From WHTI01 sp963826105 (lineage in GTDB: Bacteria; Actinomycetota; CADDZG01; WHSQ01): DNA of 64,000 nt. This document shows, one piece after another, positions 48,573 to 57,950 of this stretch. Location of the stretch: the NCBI GenBank assembly GCA_963826105.1, contig CAWGWA010000005.1:62001-126000 (forward strand), in the 5' to 3' direction. The notes under the pieces are model-generated. The model did no database searches. It was not told the origin of the DNA and saw nothing but the letters and a program-made list of their open reading frames with translations. The position numbers and the translations under genes were made by a program. Every line of letters starts with the position of its first letter. The first letter of the stretch is position 1.

Positions 48573-49990
48573 GCCAACCATCCGCGCGGGATCACGTGAT
48601 CGTGATCTTCGGAGCGAATGGAGACCTCTCCAAACGGAAACTGCTGCCGGCGCTGTACCACCTCTACATCGAGGGGCTGATGCCCGAACGATTCCGCGTC
48701 ATCGGGACATCCCGAAGCGAGGTATCCACCGAGGAGTTCCGGGAGCTGGCGCGCTCGGCTGTCGATGAGTTCTCGGAGGTAGGGGACGCATGGGAAGACT
48801 TCGCGCTCACCCTCTCGTACGCCTCGACCAGATTCAAGCCGGGGAACACCGACGTGATCGTCGACGCGGTTAACGCGGCCGAGAAGGACATCGGTGGTGA
48901 GCCGGTTCGGCTCTTCTACCTCTCGGTCCCGCCGGCGACCTTCGGCGACCTAACCGAGGGCCTGGCCGAGGCTGGTTTGAACACGCGGGCCAAGGTCGTG
49001 TTCGAGAAGCCCTTCGGATCGGACCTCGCGTCCTTCAAGCAACTGGATGCGACGGTGAAGGAAGCCCTGGCCGACGAGCAGGTGTATCGGATCGATCACT
49101 TCCTCGGCAAGGAGCCGGTGCAGAACATCATGGCGCTCCGGTTCGGCAACGGGATGTTCGAACCAGTCTGGAACCGAGAGCACATCGATCACATCCAGAT
49201 CGACGTGCCGGAAGAAGGGGGCATCGAGACAAGGGCCGGTTTCTATGAGAACACCGGAGCATTGCGGGACATGGTCGTGACCCACCTCTTCCAACTGCTG
49301 AGTATCGTTGCGATGGAGCCTCCCTCGTCGTTTTCGTCGAAAGCGCTGATCGACGAGAAGGTGAAGATCTTCGACTCGATGCCCGACATCGCCCCCGAAC
49401 GCGTAGTGCGTGGGCAGTACGTGGGCTACCGAGATGAGGACGGTGTCGCGAGGGATTCGGAGACTGAGACCTTCGTCGCGATGGAAGCCGCGGTTGATAA
49501 CTGGCGCTGGGAAGGCGTGCCCTTTTTTCTCCGCACCGGCAAACGCATGGCGGAAAGTCGATCGGCCATCACGCTGGCATTCAGACACCCGCCAAAGATG
49601 TTGTTTCCCGACGTCGCCTGGCGCAGGTTCCACCACGATCACCTGACACTCGACCTTGGTCCAGAGGAAGGGATCACCCTTACCTTCCTCGCCAAGAAAC
49701 CCGGGCCGAGCATGCAGTTGACCCCTGCGCACATGCATTTCGACTACGACCGAGATCTCAGCTCCGGGTTGATCGGCGCGTACGAACGGTTGATCCTCGA
49801 TGTACTGATGGGCGAGCGTCAGCTATTCACCCGGGCGGACGGGATCGAGCGCACCTGGGAGATGATCCAGACGCTGCTCGATGACCCACCTCTCCTCCAC
49901 CGCTACCCGGCCGGCTCGTGGGGTCCCGAGGCCGCCGACGAAGTAGTCAGCCCCCGGCACTGGCACCTACCGACCAAACACGGCCCGTAG
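48569..49990 (+). CDS. zwf: Glucose-6-phosphate 1-dehydrogenase
   Basis: 473 residues from GTG 48569, overlapping pgi; an in-frame start at 48539 inside pgi is less likely. NADP-binding motif VIFGANGDLSKRKLLPAL at the N-terminus, EKPFGSDL, and the substrate-binding active site RIDHFLGKE are present. First step of the oxidative pentose-phosphate route. With pgi it forms a branch-point pair at glucose-6-phosphate; opcA and transaldolase, often adjacent in actinobacteria, are absent here. Confidence 0.96.
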   Translation: MSQPSARDHVIVIFGANGDLSKRKLLPALYHLYIEGLMPERFRVIGTSRSEVSTEEFRELARSAVDEFSEVGDAWEDFALTLSYASTRFKPGNTDVIVDAVNAAEKDIGGEPVRLFYLSVPPATFGDLTEGLAEAGLNTRAKVVFEKPFGSDLASFKQLDATVKEALADEQVYRIDHFLGKEPVQNIMALRFGNGMFEPVWNREHIDHIQIDVPEEGGIETRAGFYENTGALRDMVVTHLFQLLSIVAMEPPSSFSSKALIDEKVKIFDSMPDIAPERVVRGQYVGYRDEDGVARDSETETFVAMEAAVDNWRWEGVPFFLRTGKRMAESRSAITLAFRHPPKMLFPDVAWRRFHHDHLTLDLGPEEGITLTFLAKKPGPSMQLTPAHMHFDYDRDLSSGLIGAYERLILDVLMGERQLFTRADGIERTWEMIQTLLDDPPLLHRYPAGSWGPEAADEVVSPRHWHLPTKHGP

Positions 49991-50058
49991 ACAGGGTGCG
50001 CTCCGCCCATCAGGCACCTCGAAACGGCGAGAGCCGGTCGTCTCGACGACCGGCAGAA

Positions 50059-50706
50059 CTAACCGGTGACGTGAGGGAGCTCGGTGGCAAAGACATCAGC
50101 CCCGTCGATGACGGTGACACCCATGCCTGCGCATTCATCCCGATCCCAGCCGGCCAGGAAGTTGCCTTCTACCCGCTCCCCTTCGACCACTTCGAAGGTG
50201 CCGGCCGACAACCGGGTACCGCTGTAACCCTCCATCCACAGTCCGTAGGTTCCCGGCTCGAGGCCCGACACGGTCAGATGAACGGCGATGCCGCCGGCCC
50301 CCTCGGTGAGGACCGCAACCGCGTGGACGCCCTGCGGCGCCGATGCGAACTCAACGACCTCGCCTTCAGAGCGGGTGGTCACGGTAAGGACGGCCACCAC
50401 CACCACTGCTGCCGCCGCGAGCGCGCTCCCGACCCGGACCCTCATCCGTCGCCGAGCGATCTGCCGCTGCTCCTCGCCGATCCGGGAGAAGACCTCGCCG
50501 TAGAGATGCTCGGGGGGCTCGCTCGAGACCACTCGGTCGATCTCGACCGACTCCAATGCTCGACGCGCGTCCTCGAGTTCCTCGAGTTCGTCGCGACACG
50601 CGGCGCATCCATCGAGGTGGGCAAGAACGGCAGTTCGCCCTTCAGGGTGCAATGAACCCAGAACGAATGCGCCCAGCATCTCGCGCCATTCCTTGCAGTC
50701 GCTCAT
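50059..50706 (-). CDS. Anti-sigma factor, RskA-like, with extracytoplasmic domain
   Basis: 215 residues from an ATG that overlaps the sigma stop (ATGA on the minus strand). N-terminal zinc-type motif H-x3-C-x2-C (HLDGCAACRDEL); a single transmembrane helix (VGSALAAAAVVVVAVLTV, about 92-110); then a ~100-residue C-terminal domain outside the membrane with VHLTVSGLEPGTYGLWMEG. This layout fits RskA/RslA-type membrane anti-sigma factors, released by regulated proteolysis. Two late features, a Trp and a Cys in AGWDRDECAGMG, might be sensory. Confidence 0.8.
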   Translation of the reverse strand: MSDCKEWREMLGAFVLGSLHPEGRTAVLAHLDGCAACRDELEELEDARRALESVEIDRVVSSEPPEHLYGEVFSRIGEEQRQIARRRMRVRVGSALAAAAVVVVAVLTVTTRSEGEVVEFASAPQGVHAVAVLTEGAGGIAVHLTVSGLEPGTYGLWMEGYSGTRLSAGTFEVVEGERVEGNFLAGWDRDECAGMGVTVIDGADVFATELPHVTG

Positions 50707-51218
50707 CCGCTCCACCCCATTTCCTCCAACGCCAGCCTGAGGCTCTTGAGACCGTAGAAGACCCGACTCCGCAGTGTGCCCTCGGGAACACCCATCTCTT
50801 CCGCAACCTCACCGTAGGGGCGGCCTCGGAAGTAGGTCTCGACGATCGCCTTACGATGGTCGCCCGAGATCCGTCCTAACGCCTCCTCGACCAGCCACGA
50901 CTGCATGGCCTTGTCCATCAGATCCTCGCCGGGTCGATCGACGACCTCGCCGGAGACCTCGGGTCTCACGGCCCTCGCCCGGCCCAGGTCGATGATTACG
51001 TTGCGCTCGATAGCGAAGAGCCACGTCCTCAAGGATCCAAGTTGGGGATCGAACCGCTCTGCGGCGCGCCAGGCGCGAAGGAAGGTCTCCTGAACCGCTT
51101 CTTCGGCGAGCATCCCATCCGAAAGGGAACGCAGCGCGAAGCGATACAGCTCACCTCCATGCGCGGCGTAGGCAGCCCGGAGTCCGGACTCACCCGCCAG
51201 TTCGGCGGTTCTCCTCAT
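50703..51218 (-). CDS. ECF-type sigma factor (SigK-like)
   Basis: 171 residues. Region 2 is LYRFALRSLSDGMLAEEAVQETFLRAWRA and LRTWLFAIERNVIIDLGR (split); region 4 is ISGDHRKAIVETYFRGRPYGEVAEEMGVPEGTLRSRVFYGLKSLR (split motifs). It pairs with the following anti-sigma gene. The unit starts 68 bases downstream of chdC on the same strand and has its own ECF-like promoter candidate, suggesting autoregulation. Confidence 0.87.
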   Translation of the reverse strand: MRRTAELAGESGLRAAYAAHGGELYRFALRSLSDGMLAEEAVQETFLRAWRAAERFDPQLGSLRTWLFAIERNVIIDLGRARAVRPEVSGEVVDRPGEDLMDKAMQSWLVEEALGRISGDHRKAIVETYFRGRPYGEVAEEMGVPEGTLRSRVFYGLKSLRLALEEMGWSG

Positions 51219-51253
51219 CGTGCCTTCCGATCCTTGGCGACGTCACCCGGGGT

Positions 51254-51279
51254 TACGCAGGGGGCCCGGCCTCCGTTCA
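51254..51279 (-). promoter_or_regulatory. Candidate ECF promoter upstream of the sigma gene
   Basis: On the minus strand: TGAAC, 17-base spacer, CGTA, 36 bases before the sigma start. The AAC...CGT(A/C) layout with this spacing is typical of promoters read by ECF factors, which often drive their own genes. Confidence 0.4.
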
Positions 51280-51286
51280 TTCCGGC

Positions 51287-51952
51287 CTAGAGGGCGGCGA
51301 TGACCTCTTCGATCGGCCGCCGGATACCGGTGAAGAAGGGGATCTCGACCTTGGTGTAGCGCCGGGCCTCGGTTGCCCTCAGGGTCCTGATGAGATCGAC
51401 GATGCGATCGACCGACTCGGCTTCGAAGGCGAGGATCCACTCGTAGTCACCGAGTCCGAACGCGGAGATCGTGTTCGCTCCGACGTCTTTGAAATCCGCC
51501 GCCGCCATGCCGTGCTCGCGCAACAGCGCCGCCCGCTCGGAGGATTCGAGGAGGTACCAGTCGGGGGTGCGGACGAAGGGATAGATGTTGAGGTAGGTCT
51601 GTGGTTCTCGACCCTGGACGAACGCCGGTTGGTGATCGGGACTGAACTCAGCAGGCCTGACGATCCCAAGGAACGCCTCGACCGGGTCCAGTGCACGTCC
51701 GATCTGGGTGCCCCTGAACTCGGAGTGGATGGCCTGGATCTCCCGGGGATCGGTGCCGACCCACCACAGCATCAGATCAGCGGTGGCGGAGAATCCGATC
51801 GTCGAGTAGACGCCACGGGTTGTGATCCGGTCGCTCCAGCGCTCGAGCAGATCGGTCACCTCTTTGGCGGCGACCTCACGATCGACGCCCTCGAGTCTCT
51901 CTGGGTTTGCCTTGAAGACGGGATAGCTGGCGAAGATCAGTTCGTCGGCCAT
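51287..51952 (-). CDS. chdC: Coproheme decarboxylase ChdC (HemQ)
   Basis: 221 residues. ChdC converts coproheme III to heme b, the last step of the coproporphyrin-dependent pathway. Chlorite-dismutase-like ferredoxin fold; YLNIYPFVRTPDWYLL carries the conserved active-site tyrosine, and the following RAALLREHG segment holds the proximal histidine. GAGAGGAG precedes the ATG. Third gene of hemE-cgoX-chdC. The ferrochelatase gene cpfC is not in the window. Confidence 0.92.
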   Translation of the reverse strand: MADELIFASYPVFKANPERLEGVDREVAAKEVTDLLERWSDRITTRGVYSTIGFSATADLMLWWVGTDPREIQAIHSEFRGTQIGRALDPVEAFLGIVRPAEFSPDHQPAFVQGREPQTYLNIYPFVRTPDWYLLESSERAALLREHGMAAADFKDVGANTISAFGLGDYEWILAFEAESVDRIVDLIRTLRATEARRYTKVEIPFFTGIRRPIEEVIAAL

Positions 51953-51994
51953 GGTGCTCCTCTCGCGCTGCTCGGTCCCCCCGGTAACGCTCCG

Positions 51995-53354
51995 TTAGGT
52001 TACCGCCACCCTTGCGGCTGCCTCACGGGCCGAGGAGATGCAGTCGGGGATCCCGGAGCCGCGGTATCCGGCTCCCGCCAGGGCGACCGGGGGCAGCCCG
52101 ACGAGTGCAACCTCCGCCCGCTCGATCGTCTCGAGGTGGCCGACCCTGAAGACCGGGAGAGCCCGAGTGTCCCTCATCAGGACGCGTGCATCCCGCGGAG
52201 CGGCGGTGATGCCCATGATCCGAGAGACGTCGGCGCGGACGTTCTCGAGCAATGCCGCGTCATCGACCCGGGCGCGCTCGTCGTTCTCGGTTCGGCCGAC
52301 GAAGCAGCGGATGACGTGGGCGCCGTCTTCGGAGCGCGAGTGCGGCCACTTCGAGCTGAACCAGGCCCCCGCGGAGACGAAACATCCTTCGGAACTAGGA
52401 ACCAGGAAGCCCGAGAGATCCTCGGGTGGACGCACATCCCCCGGCTCGTAGACGAGGCCGACGACGAACGCCGGCGCGAACCTGATCTGCGCCAGCTCGG
52501 TCGCGGTCTGGTGCGCTGCTTCCTTCAGCAGGTCCGCCGCCACCTGAGGGGGAACCGCCAGGATCAAGGCGCCGACGTCCTCGGCACCGCCGGTGTGGTC
52601 GATGCGCCAACCGGTCCTCGACGCGGTGAGAGCGCGGACCGGCGAGTTCAACCTCACGTCTACGTCCGAGAGATCGGCGCCCAAGGCATCGACGATGCGC
52701 GACATGCCTCCGGACAGACCGAGGAACGGTTGCGCTTCTTCCGCAGTCGGGGAAGCTCGAAGCCCTTTCATGACACTGCGCGATGAGCGCGCCGCGGCAT
52801 CGACCTCCGGGGTTCCCACCCGCAGGCTCATCTCCGCCGCGGTTCCCGAACGCGATGCCGCCAGCATCGGATCGACGAGGCGCTCCATCACCCGGCGTCC
52901 GAGCCGAGGACGGAGGTAGGCGTCGACGGAGATGTCGGGACCATCGAGGGGGCCGGGAAGGAAGTAGTCGGCCAGGGTTCGGGCCGCTCCGATCGGTCCG
53001 ACGAAGCCCGAGGTGAGCGCGCGAAGCGGGGAAGGAGGGATTCCGCGTACGAAGCCCGCCGGCAGGCGTTTCAAGCGGCCGCGGGTCCAGACCGCGGCCC
53101 CCGACTTCGACGGTGGGACCAACTCGTCGGCCAGCCCCAGTTCGGTGCAGAGATCGACGGCGTCCCGCGAGCCGCGTGATGAACCAGTCCGCGCCGCCTT
53201 CGACCGCTGCACCCGCCAACTGATGGGTATGGATCTTGCCGCCCAAGCGGTCGCTTGCTTCGAGGAGGATGACGTCCCGACCGTCACGTGAGAGAGCGCG
53301 AGCGGCGACGAGCCCGGTGATCCCTCCGCCGATCACCGCGACCTTCGCGTTCAA
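51995..53354 (-). CDS. cgoX: Coproporphyrinogen III oxidase, HemY type (frame broken near 53171)
   Basis: About 452 residues when bridged. A FAD-binding amine-oxidase-like fold: the N-terminus KVAVIGGGITGLVAARALSR and LLEASDRLGGKIHTH lie in one frame; the second frame continues from SRDAVDLCTELGLADELV, with FLGLSGGMSRIVDALG in mid-protein and GAGYRGSGIPDCISSAREAA at the end. One surplus base near 53171 (cggctcgcg on the minus strand) separates them. The start is TTG at 53354, overlapping the hemE stop (TTGA). Neighbours hemE and chdC argue for coproporphyrinogen oxidation rather than protoporphyrinogen oxidation. Confidence 0.87.
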
Positions 53355-54397
53355 GGCTTCCAGGCGTGGACGTGCTCGACGAGACGTTCGTAGATCGCGG
53401 GGTCGGATTCGGGAAGGACCCCGTGTCCGAGATTGAATATGTGTCCACGACCCCCGCCACGCCTCAGAACGTCGTCGGCCTGCGTCTTCGTTGCCTCCCA
53501 TCCCGCGAGGCAAACAACGGGATCGAGGTTGCCCTGAAGCGCAACCCGGTCGCCGGTCCTGCGGCGTGCTTCGTCGAGGGGTACGCGCCAGTCGACGCCG
53601 ACGACATCCGCTCCGCTAGACGCCATATGCGCCAGCAGTTCACCGGTTCCGACTCCAAAGGTGATGCGCGGAACCGACAGGTCCTCGAGCCCGCGCAGGA
53701 TCCTTTCAACATAGGGCAGCACCATCGCCTCGTAATCCGCGGGGGAGAGGCTCCCGACCCACGAGTCGAACAGTTGTATCGCGTCGACCCCCGCCTCGAT
53801 CTGCGATCTGAGGTAGGCGAGCGTGGCGATCGTGAGACGCTCCATCAGTGCATGCCACGCGGTTGGGTCTGCATGCATCAGCGCTCTCGTTCGTGCCTGG
53901 TTCTTGGATGGGCCACCCTCCACGAGGTAGGAGGCGAGCGTAAAGGGTGCGCCTCCGAAGCCGATCAGCGGGACATCGAGTACTCGCTTGAGGATCCCGA
54001 TCGTCTCGAGCACGTAGCCGACGGGCTCGAACGTGCCGAGTCGATCGACCGCCGCTCGATCGCGGACGGGTGAGGCGATCACGGGCCCGACCCCCGGTTC
54101 GATATCGAGTTCGACCCCCATCGCCTGCAGCGGAACCACGATGTCGGAGAACAGGATGGCGGCATCGACCCCATAACGCCGGACCGGCTGAAGCGTCACC
54201 TCAGCGGCGAGATCGGGGCTCTGGCACAACTCGAGGATCGAGTGTCCCTCCCGCAGCTTTCTGTATTCGGGGAGGCTGCGGCCCGCTTGACGCATGAACC
54301 AGACAGGGACGCGATCGGTCACTTCCCCACGGCATGCCGCGAGGAAACTACTGTCGACAGGGATGGCAGTGGGGTGTTCCATAAGTCGTAGGGTCAT
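53351..54397 (-). CDS. hemE: Uroporphyrinogen decarboxylase
   Basis: 348 residues. PVWFMRQAGRSLPEYRKLR and the second signature GFGGAPFTLASYLVEGG, plus the catalytic aspartate in AAILFSDIVVPLQAMG. Removes four carboxyl groups from uroporphyrinogen III to give coproporphyrinogen III, the substrate of the next gene. The ATG at 54397 is only three bases from the divergent mobA start; an ATG at 54382 would shorten the protein by five residues and leave more room for promoters. Confidence 0.95.
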   Translation of the reverse strand: MTLRLMEHPTAIPVDSSFLAACRGEVTDRVPVWFMRQAGRSLPEYRKLREGHSILELCQSPDLAAEVTLQPVRRYGVDAAILFSDIVVPLQAMGVELDIEPGVGPVIASPVRDRAAVDRLGTFEPVGYVLETIGILKRVLDVPLIGFGGAPFTLASYLVEGGPSKNQARTRALMHADPTAWHALMERLTIATLAYLRSQIEAGVDAIQLFDSWVGSLSPADYEAMVLPYVERILRGLEDLSVPRITFGVGTGELLAHMASSGADVVGVDWRVPLDEARRRTGDRVALQGNLDPVVCLAGWEATKTQADDVLRRGGGRGHIFNLGHGVLPESDPAIYERLVEHVHAWKP

Positions 54398-54400
54398 CCT

Positions 54401-54978
54401 ATGGCAGCCTCCGAAGGGCCCAGATTCGATGCCATCGTTCTTGCCGGCGGTGAAGCTCGGCGGTTCGGAGGCGACAAGGCACTGGTTGAGTTCGACGGCG
54501 AGACGCTCCTCGCGCGTGCGGTGAATGCTGTCTCAGCGGCGCGTCACATCGTGGTCGTCGGCGAGCAGCGCGGAGCTATCACCGGCGTCGAGTGGACCCA
54601 GGAATCGCCCGCCGGCGGAGGACCCGTGGCGGCCCTAGCGGCCGGTCTCGCAGCCATCGGACCCGATGCCGAGCCGCTTGTCGCGGTGCTGGCATCCGAT
54701 CTCCCGTTCGTTGATCCGGGCGCCGTCAAGTCTCTGATCGAGGCCGCCGGTGGCAGAGACGGAGCCGTCTCGGTTGACGAGGGGGACAACCTCAATCCGC
54801 TCCTGGCCGTGTATCGCACCCCGCGGTTGCGGAGCGTGCTGTCGGCCAATGCGTCACTGACCGGGGCCGCGCTGACTACGTGTCTTATCGGTTCTCGAGC
54901 TGGCCGAGGTTCCCTTACGCGCGGCCCGCGACGTGGATACCGAGGATGAACTCGATCAGAGCCCGCGGGGACAACTAA
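54401..54978 (+). CDS. mobA: MobA-like molybdenum cofactor guanylyltransferase (frame breaks near the end)
   Basis: About 190 residues when bridged. Nucleotidyltransferase signature VLAGGEARRFGGDKALVEFDG at the N-terminus is shown as AIVLAGGEARRFGGDKA; VLASDLPFVDPG and NLNPLLAVYRTPRLR follow. An extra A at 54878 (actacgt) breaks the frame; the continued frame reads LSVLELAEVPLRAARDVDTEDELD, the expected MobA ending. That frame then runs on against the convergent gene; a TAA at 54976-54978 in another frame, touching the neighbour's stop, is the more natural end if a second G-run indel exists. MobA attaches GMP to molybdopterin; no other Mo genes are in the window. Confidence 0.75.
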
Positions 54979-56387
54979 GTCCGGGACTTCAGCTCCCGGA
55001 AGATGTCGAGGTACTGCATCAGGTGCCGAGGGCCGAGGAAGTGATCGCGAACCCGTTCCCTGGCTGCTTCTCCGAGCGTTGCCGCTCGTTCGGGATCGTC
55101 CAGGAGAGCGGCGACCGCGTCCCCGTACGCATCGAGGTCATGCGGATCGTCGATGAGAACACCGGTGTCGTCGGTGACCTGGTCCTGGATGCCGCCGATG
55201 CGGGTGGCAACCATGGCTCGCCCCTTCCACATCGCCTCGGCCACGGTCAGGCCGAAACCTTCGGCGATCGATTTCTGCACGACGATGTCGGCGCGCCGCT
55301 GGAGCGCGTTCACGATCGCAGCGTTCTCATCGCCGTCCTGCATCGGTAGAGCGGCGAGATGCACCCGTTCCTTCGCTCCCGGGGGAAGCGCGTCCCAAGC
55401 AACGCGCGCTTCTTCGAGGACCTCGGCCCCCTCGGGATCGTCAGCCACCTCTTCGACCGCGGGCCCCGCATAGATGAGATGAGCGTCGGGTGCTTCGACG
55501 CGCTCGGCGAAGCCCTTGATGACCCCGATCGGATCCTTGAGCCGATCCCAGCGGGACACCTGAAGGACGACCTTTGCGTCGGCGGGCGTCGGCGCGATCT
55601 CATGCATCACGGCGCGGTTGTTCACGCGACCCGGCGTTCCGTCGACCCGCATGAAGGTGGTGGCGCCATCACCTTCGGGGATGATCCCGGCAACCGACAG
55701 GATCGCTCGAACGACATCGGGTTCCATGTCCTGATTCTTCGGCGAGAAGGCGTCGATCGAAGGTGGGACGACCGTGATGTGGTCCTCGGGGAGCCCATCC
55801 CACGCGTAGGAGAGGCGCGAGAAGACGAACTCGTCCGCCGGCTCGACGTAAGGGCGGAGGAAGTCCCATGCTTCTAGGATCAGGTCGTTGGCGTGGTCGA
55901 GTCCGATGTGACTGCGCCAGATGACCTTCGCGCCGGCCTCTTTGAGGGGGCGGCACAGCCCGGCCGGCTGAGGATCGTGGACGAGAACGATGTCACCCAC
56001 TTCGATCAGCGGCGCCAACTCGCTGGCGGCCCGGGTGGCGACGTCTTCGAAGATCGCGTGCTCCGCAGCGCCCAGCGGCCCCCCGTCACCAGCGGCCCCA
56101 TGAAGATGATTGTGCAGGCGCTTGGTCAGGTGGAAGAAGTCGGCGTTCCCGCCGATCGTGACCCACCGGGCATCGACCCCACCGCCGCGTGCATAGGCCA
56201 GGAGAGACCTGAGCATCTCCGCCACGCCCCCGCCCTTGGGCGTGGAGTTGATGTTCCAGATGACCACGCCACCCAGCTCCCGCCGGGCCTCGTCCACCGC
56301 CTGAAGGAACATGGCGCTGGTATCGGAGGCAAGAACGTCTTGGAAATGCTCGGGAGGCATCGAGCCGACGGGGACGTGCGAGATCAT
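54975..56387 (-). CDS. treT: GT4 glycosyltransferase, trehalose synthase TreT-like
   Basis: 470 residues from the ATG at 56387 (AAGGAGGAG nine bases upstream). A GT-B fold: N-terminal domain with VVIWNINSTPKGGGVAEMLRSLL, GDIVLVHDPQPAGL and KVIWRSHIG; C-terminal donor domain with VLQVSRWDRLKDPIGVI and the E-x7-E nucleotide-sugar motif in EGFGLTVAEAMWKGRAMVAT. The N-terminal GGGVAEM and HDPQPA motifs are characteristic of TreT and trehalose phosphorylase-like enzymes that join NDP-glucose and glucose. With GpgS at the window start it suggests compatible-solute or glucan metabolism. Divergent from glmM, 62 bases apart. Confidence 0.75.
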   Translation of the reverse strand: MISHVPVGSMPPEHFQDVLASDTSAMFLQAVDEARRELGGVVIWNINSTPKGGGVAEMLRSLLAYARGGGVDARWVTIGGNADFFHLTKRLHNHLHGAAGDGGPLGAAEHAIFEDVATRAASELAPLIEVGDIVLVHDPQPAGLCRPLKEAGAKVIWRSHIGLDHANDLILEAWDFLRPYVEPADEFVFSRLSYAWDGLPEDHITVVPPSIDAFSPKNQDMEPDVVRAILSVAGIIPEGDGATTFMRVDGTPGRVNNRAVMHEIAPTPADAKVVLQVSRWDRLKDPIGVIKGFAERVEAPDAHLIYAGPAVEEVADDPEGAEVLEEARVAWDALPPGAKERVHLAALPMQDGDENAAIVNALQRRADIVVQKSIAEGFGLTVAEAMWKGRAMVATRIGGIQDQVTDDTGVLIDDPHDLDAYGDAVAALLDDPERAATLGEAARERVRDHFLGPRHLMQYLDIFRELKSRT

Positions 56388-56449
56388 CGTCACGCTCCTC
56401 CTTGTACCCCGGAAACGCTCAAGGCGCGCATATTTGGGAGGATGGCCCG

Positions 56450-57779
56450 ATGCCACGACTTTTCGGGACCGATGGGATACGGGGGATCGCCAATGAGGAC
56501 CTCACCCCCGACCTCGCACTCGCGCTCGGGCGCGCCGCCGGGCGGGTCCTCGCCCCCGACGGCGGCGAGGTGATCATCGGCCGTGACACGAGGGTTTCCG
56601 GTCCGATGCTGGAGGGTGCACTCGTCGCGGGTCTTTGTTCTGCCGGCGTCGCCGTGCGGCACCGCGGGGATCGTTCCTTCGCCCGCAGTGGCGTTCCTGA
56701 CCGTCGACGAACGTGCCAGGGCAGGCACCGTCATCTCTGCCTCGCACAACCCGGCGCCCGATAACGGGATCAAGTTCTTCTCCCATCTCGGGATCAAGAT
56801 CCCCGAGGATGCGGAGGAGGCGATCGAGGAGCTTATGGAGGCTCCTCCGTCCAAGCTTCCCTCCGGCGCCGCCGTCGGTGGATCGGAGCCGCTTATCGGC
56901 GCGCCCGATCGATACGTCGATCATCTCCTTGCTTCGCTGGAGCAATCCCTCTCCGGCTTGAGGGTGGTTGTGGATTGCGCGTTCGGCGCCGCCTGGCATG
57001 TCGGACCGCGCGCCTTCCGGGAAGCGGGGGCCGATGTCATCGCGATTAACGCGGAGCCCGACGGGACGCGCATCAACGACAAGTCGGGGTCGACCGATCT
57101 CAGTTCCCTCGCCGAACGGGTGCGCTCCGAGGGTGCGGATCTCGGCATCGCGTTCGATGGGGACGCGGACCGTGCCCTCGCCGTGGATGAGAACGGTGCC
57201 GTGGTCGACGGGGACCGGATCATCGCGATGATCGCACTCCACATGAATGAGGCAGGCACTCTCGACCGCAGCATCGTGATCGCCACCGTCATGGCGAACA
57301 TGGGTTTCCACAGGGCGCTGTCCGCCAAGGGGATCGAAGTCATCTCGTGCCCGGTAGGCGACAAGTACGTCGGCGAGGCCATGCGCGACCACGGAGCCGC
57401 CCTCGGAGGCGAACAGTCGGGTCACGTGATCTTCGGCCACCATTCGACTACCGGCGACGGCGTCATGACCGGTCTCAAGGTCGCGGAGCTCGTCAGGAAC
57501 TCGAACGAATCCCTCTCGAGCATGGCCGAGATCTTCGAGACCTATCCCCAGGTCCTCATCAACGTGCCGGTGGGCAGGGACAAGGACCTCGACTCCGCCG
57601 CCGCCTTATGGGAGCGCGTGGCTGAGATCGAGTCCACGCTCGGCGATTCCGGCCGGGTGCTGCTCCGGGCCTCCGGCACCGAGCCCCTCGTCCGGGTCAT
57701 GGTCGAGGCGGCCGAGAAGCGGGTCGCCCAGACCATCGCCGAGGACCTTGCCAGGGCCGTCGAGCAGGAACTGGCCTAG
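56450..57779 (+). CDS. glmM: Phosphoglucosamine mutase (frame broken near 56662)
   Basis: About 442 residues when bridged, from ATG 56450 with GGGAGG seven bases upstream. The first frame gives RLFGTDGIRGIANEDLTPDLALALGRAAG and VIIGRDTRVSG; the second gives GIVPSPAVAFLTVDERARAG, the phosphoserine loop GTVISASHNPAPDNG, the magnesium loop AFDGDADR, GGEQSGHVIF and the phosphate-binding RASGTEPLVRVMVE. One extra C at 56662-56663 (caccgcg) breaks the frame. GlmM makes glucosamine-1-phosphate from glucosamine-6-phosphate, the product of GlmS downstream. Confidence 0.92.
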
Positions 57780-57950
57780 GTGTCCCGCCCCGTCGGTCCC
57801 GCAAGGCAAGCCGCAAGGCAAGCAATAGGTCTATTGGGCCCTCCAGCTTCCGCCGAAGGACTATTCCGTAGCCTCCTGGGCACAGATATCCTTAGGCGGC
57901 AAGCGATCGAGAGAAAAACCGTGGAAACCTCCACGGTACGTGTACGGATC
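57780..57950 (+). other. Spacer between glmM and the glmS ribozyme
   Basis: 171 bases without a supported gene. A perfect tandem duplication ccgcaaggcaag (near 57799-57822) and a hairpin ACCGTGGA-AACC-TCCACGGT (57918-57937) are visible. The promoter for glmS probably lies here but no clear hexamer pair was found; a CAGATATCCT near 57885 is the best -10-like stretch. Confidence 0.4.

Noticed and set aside
53366..54073. Plus-strand open frame opposite hemE
   Set aside because: Fully contained antisense to a clear hemE; its translation has no recognisable domain.
54933..55349. Independent plus-strand gene opposite the treT end
   Set aside because: Its first residues are the displaced C-terminus of MobA; the rest is antisense to a conserved glycosyltransferase.
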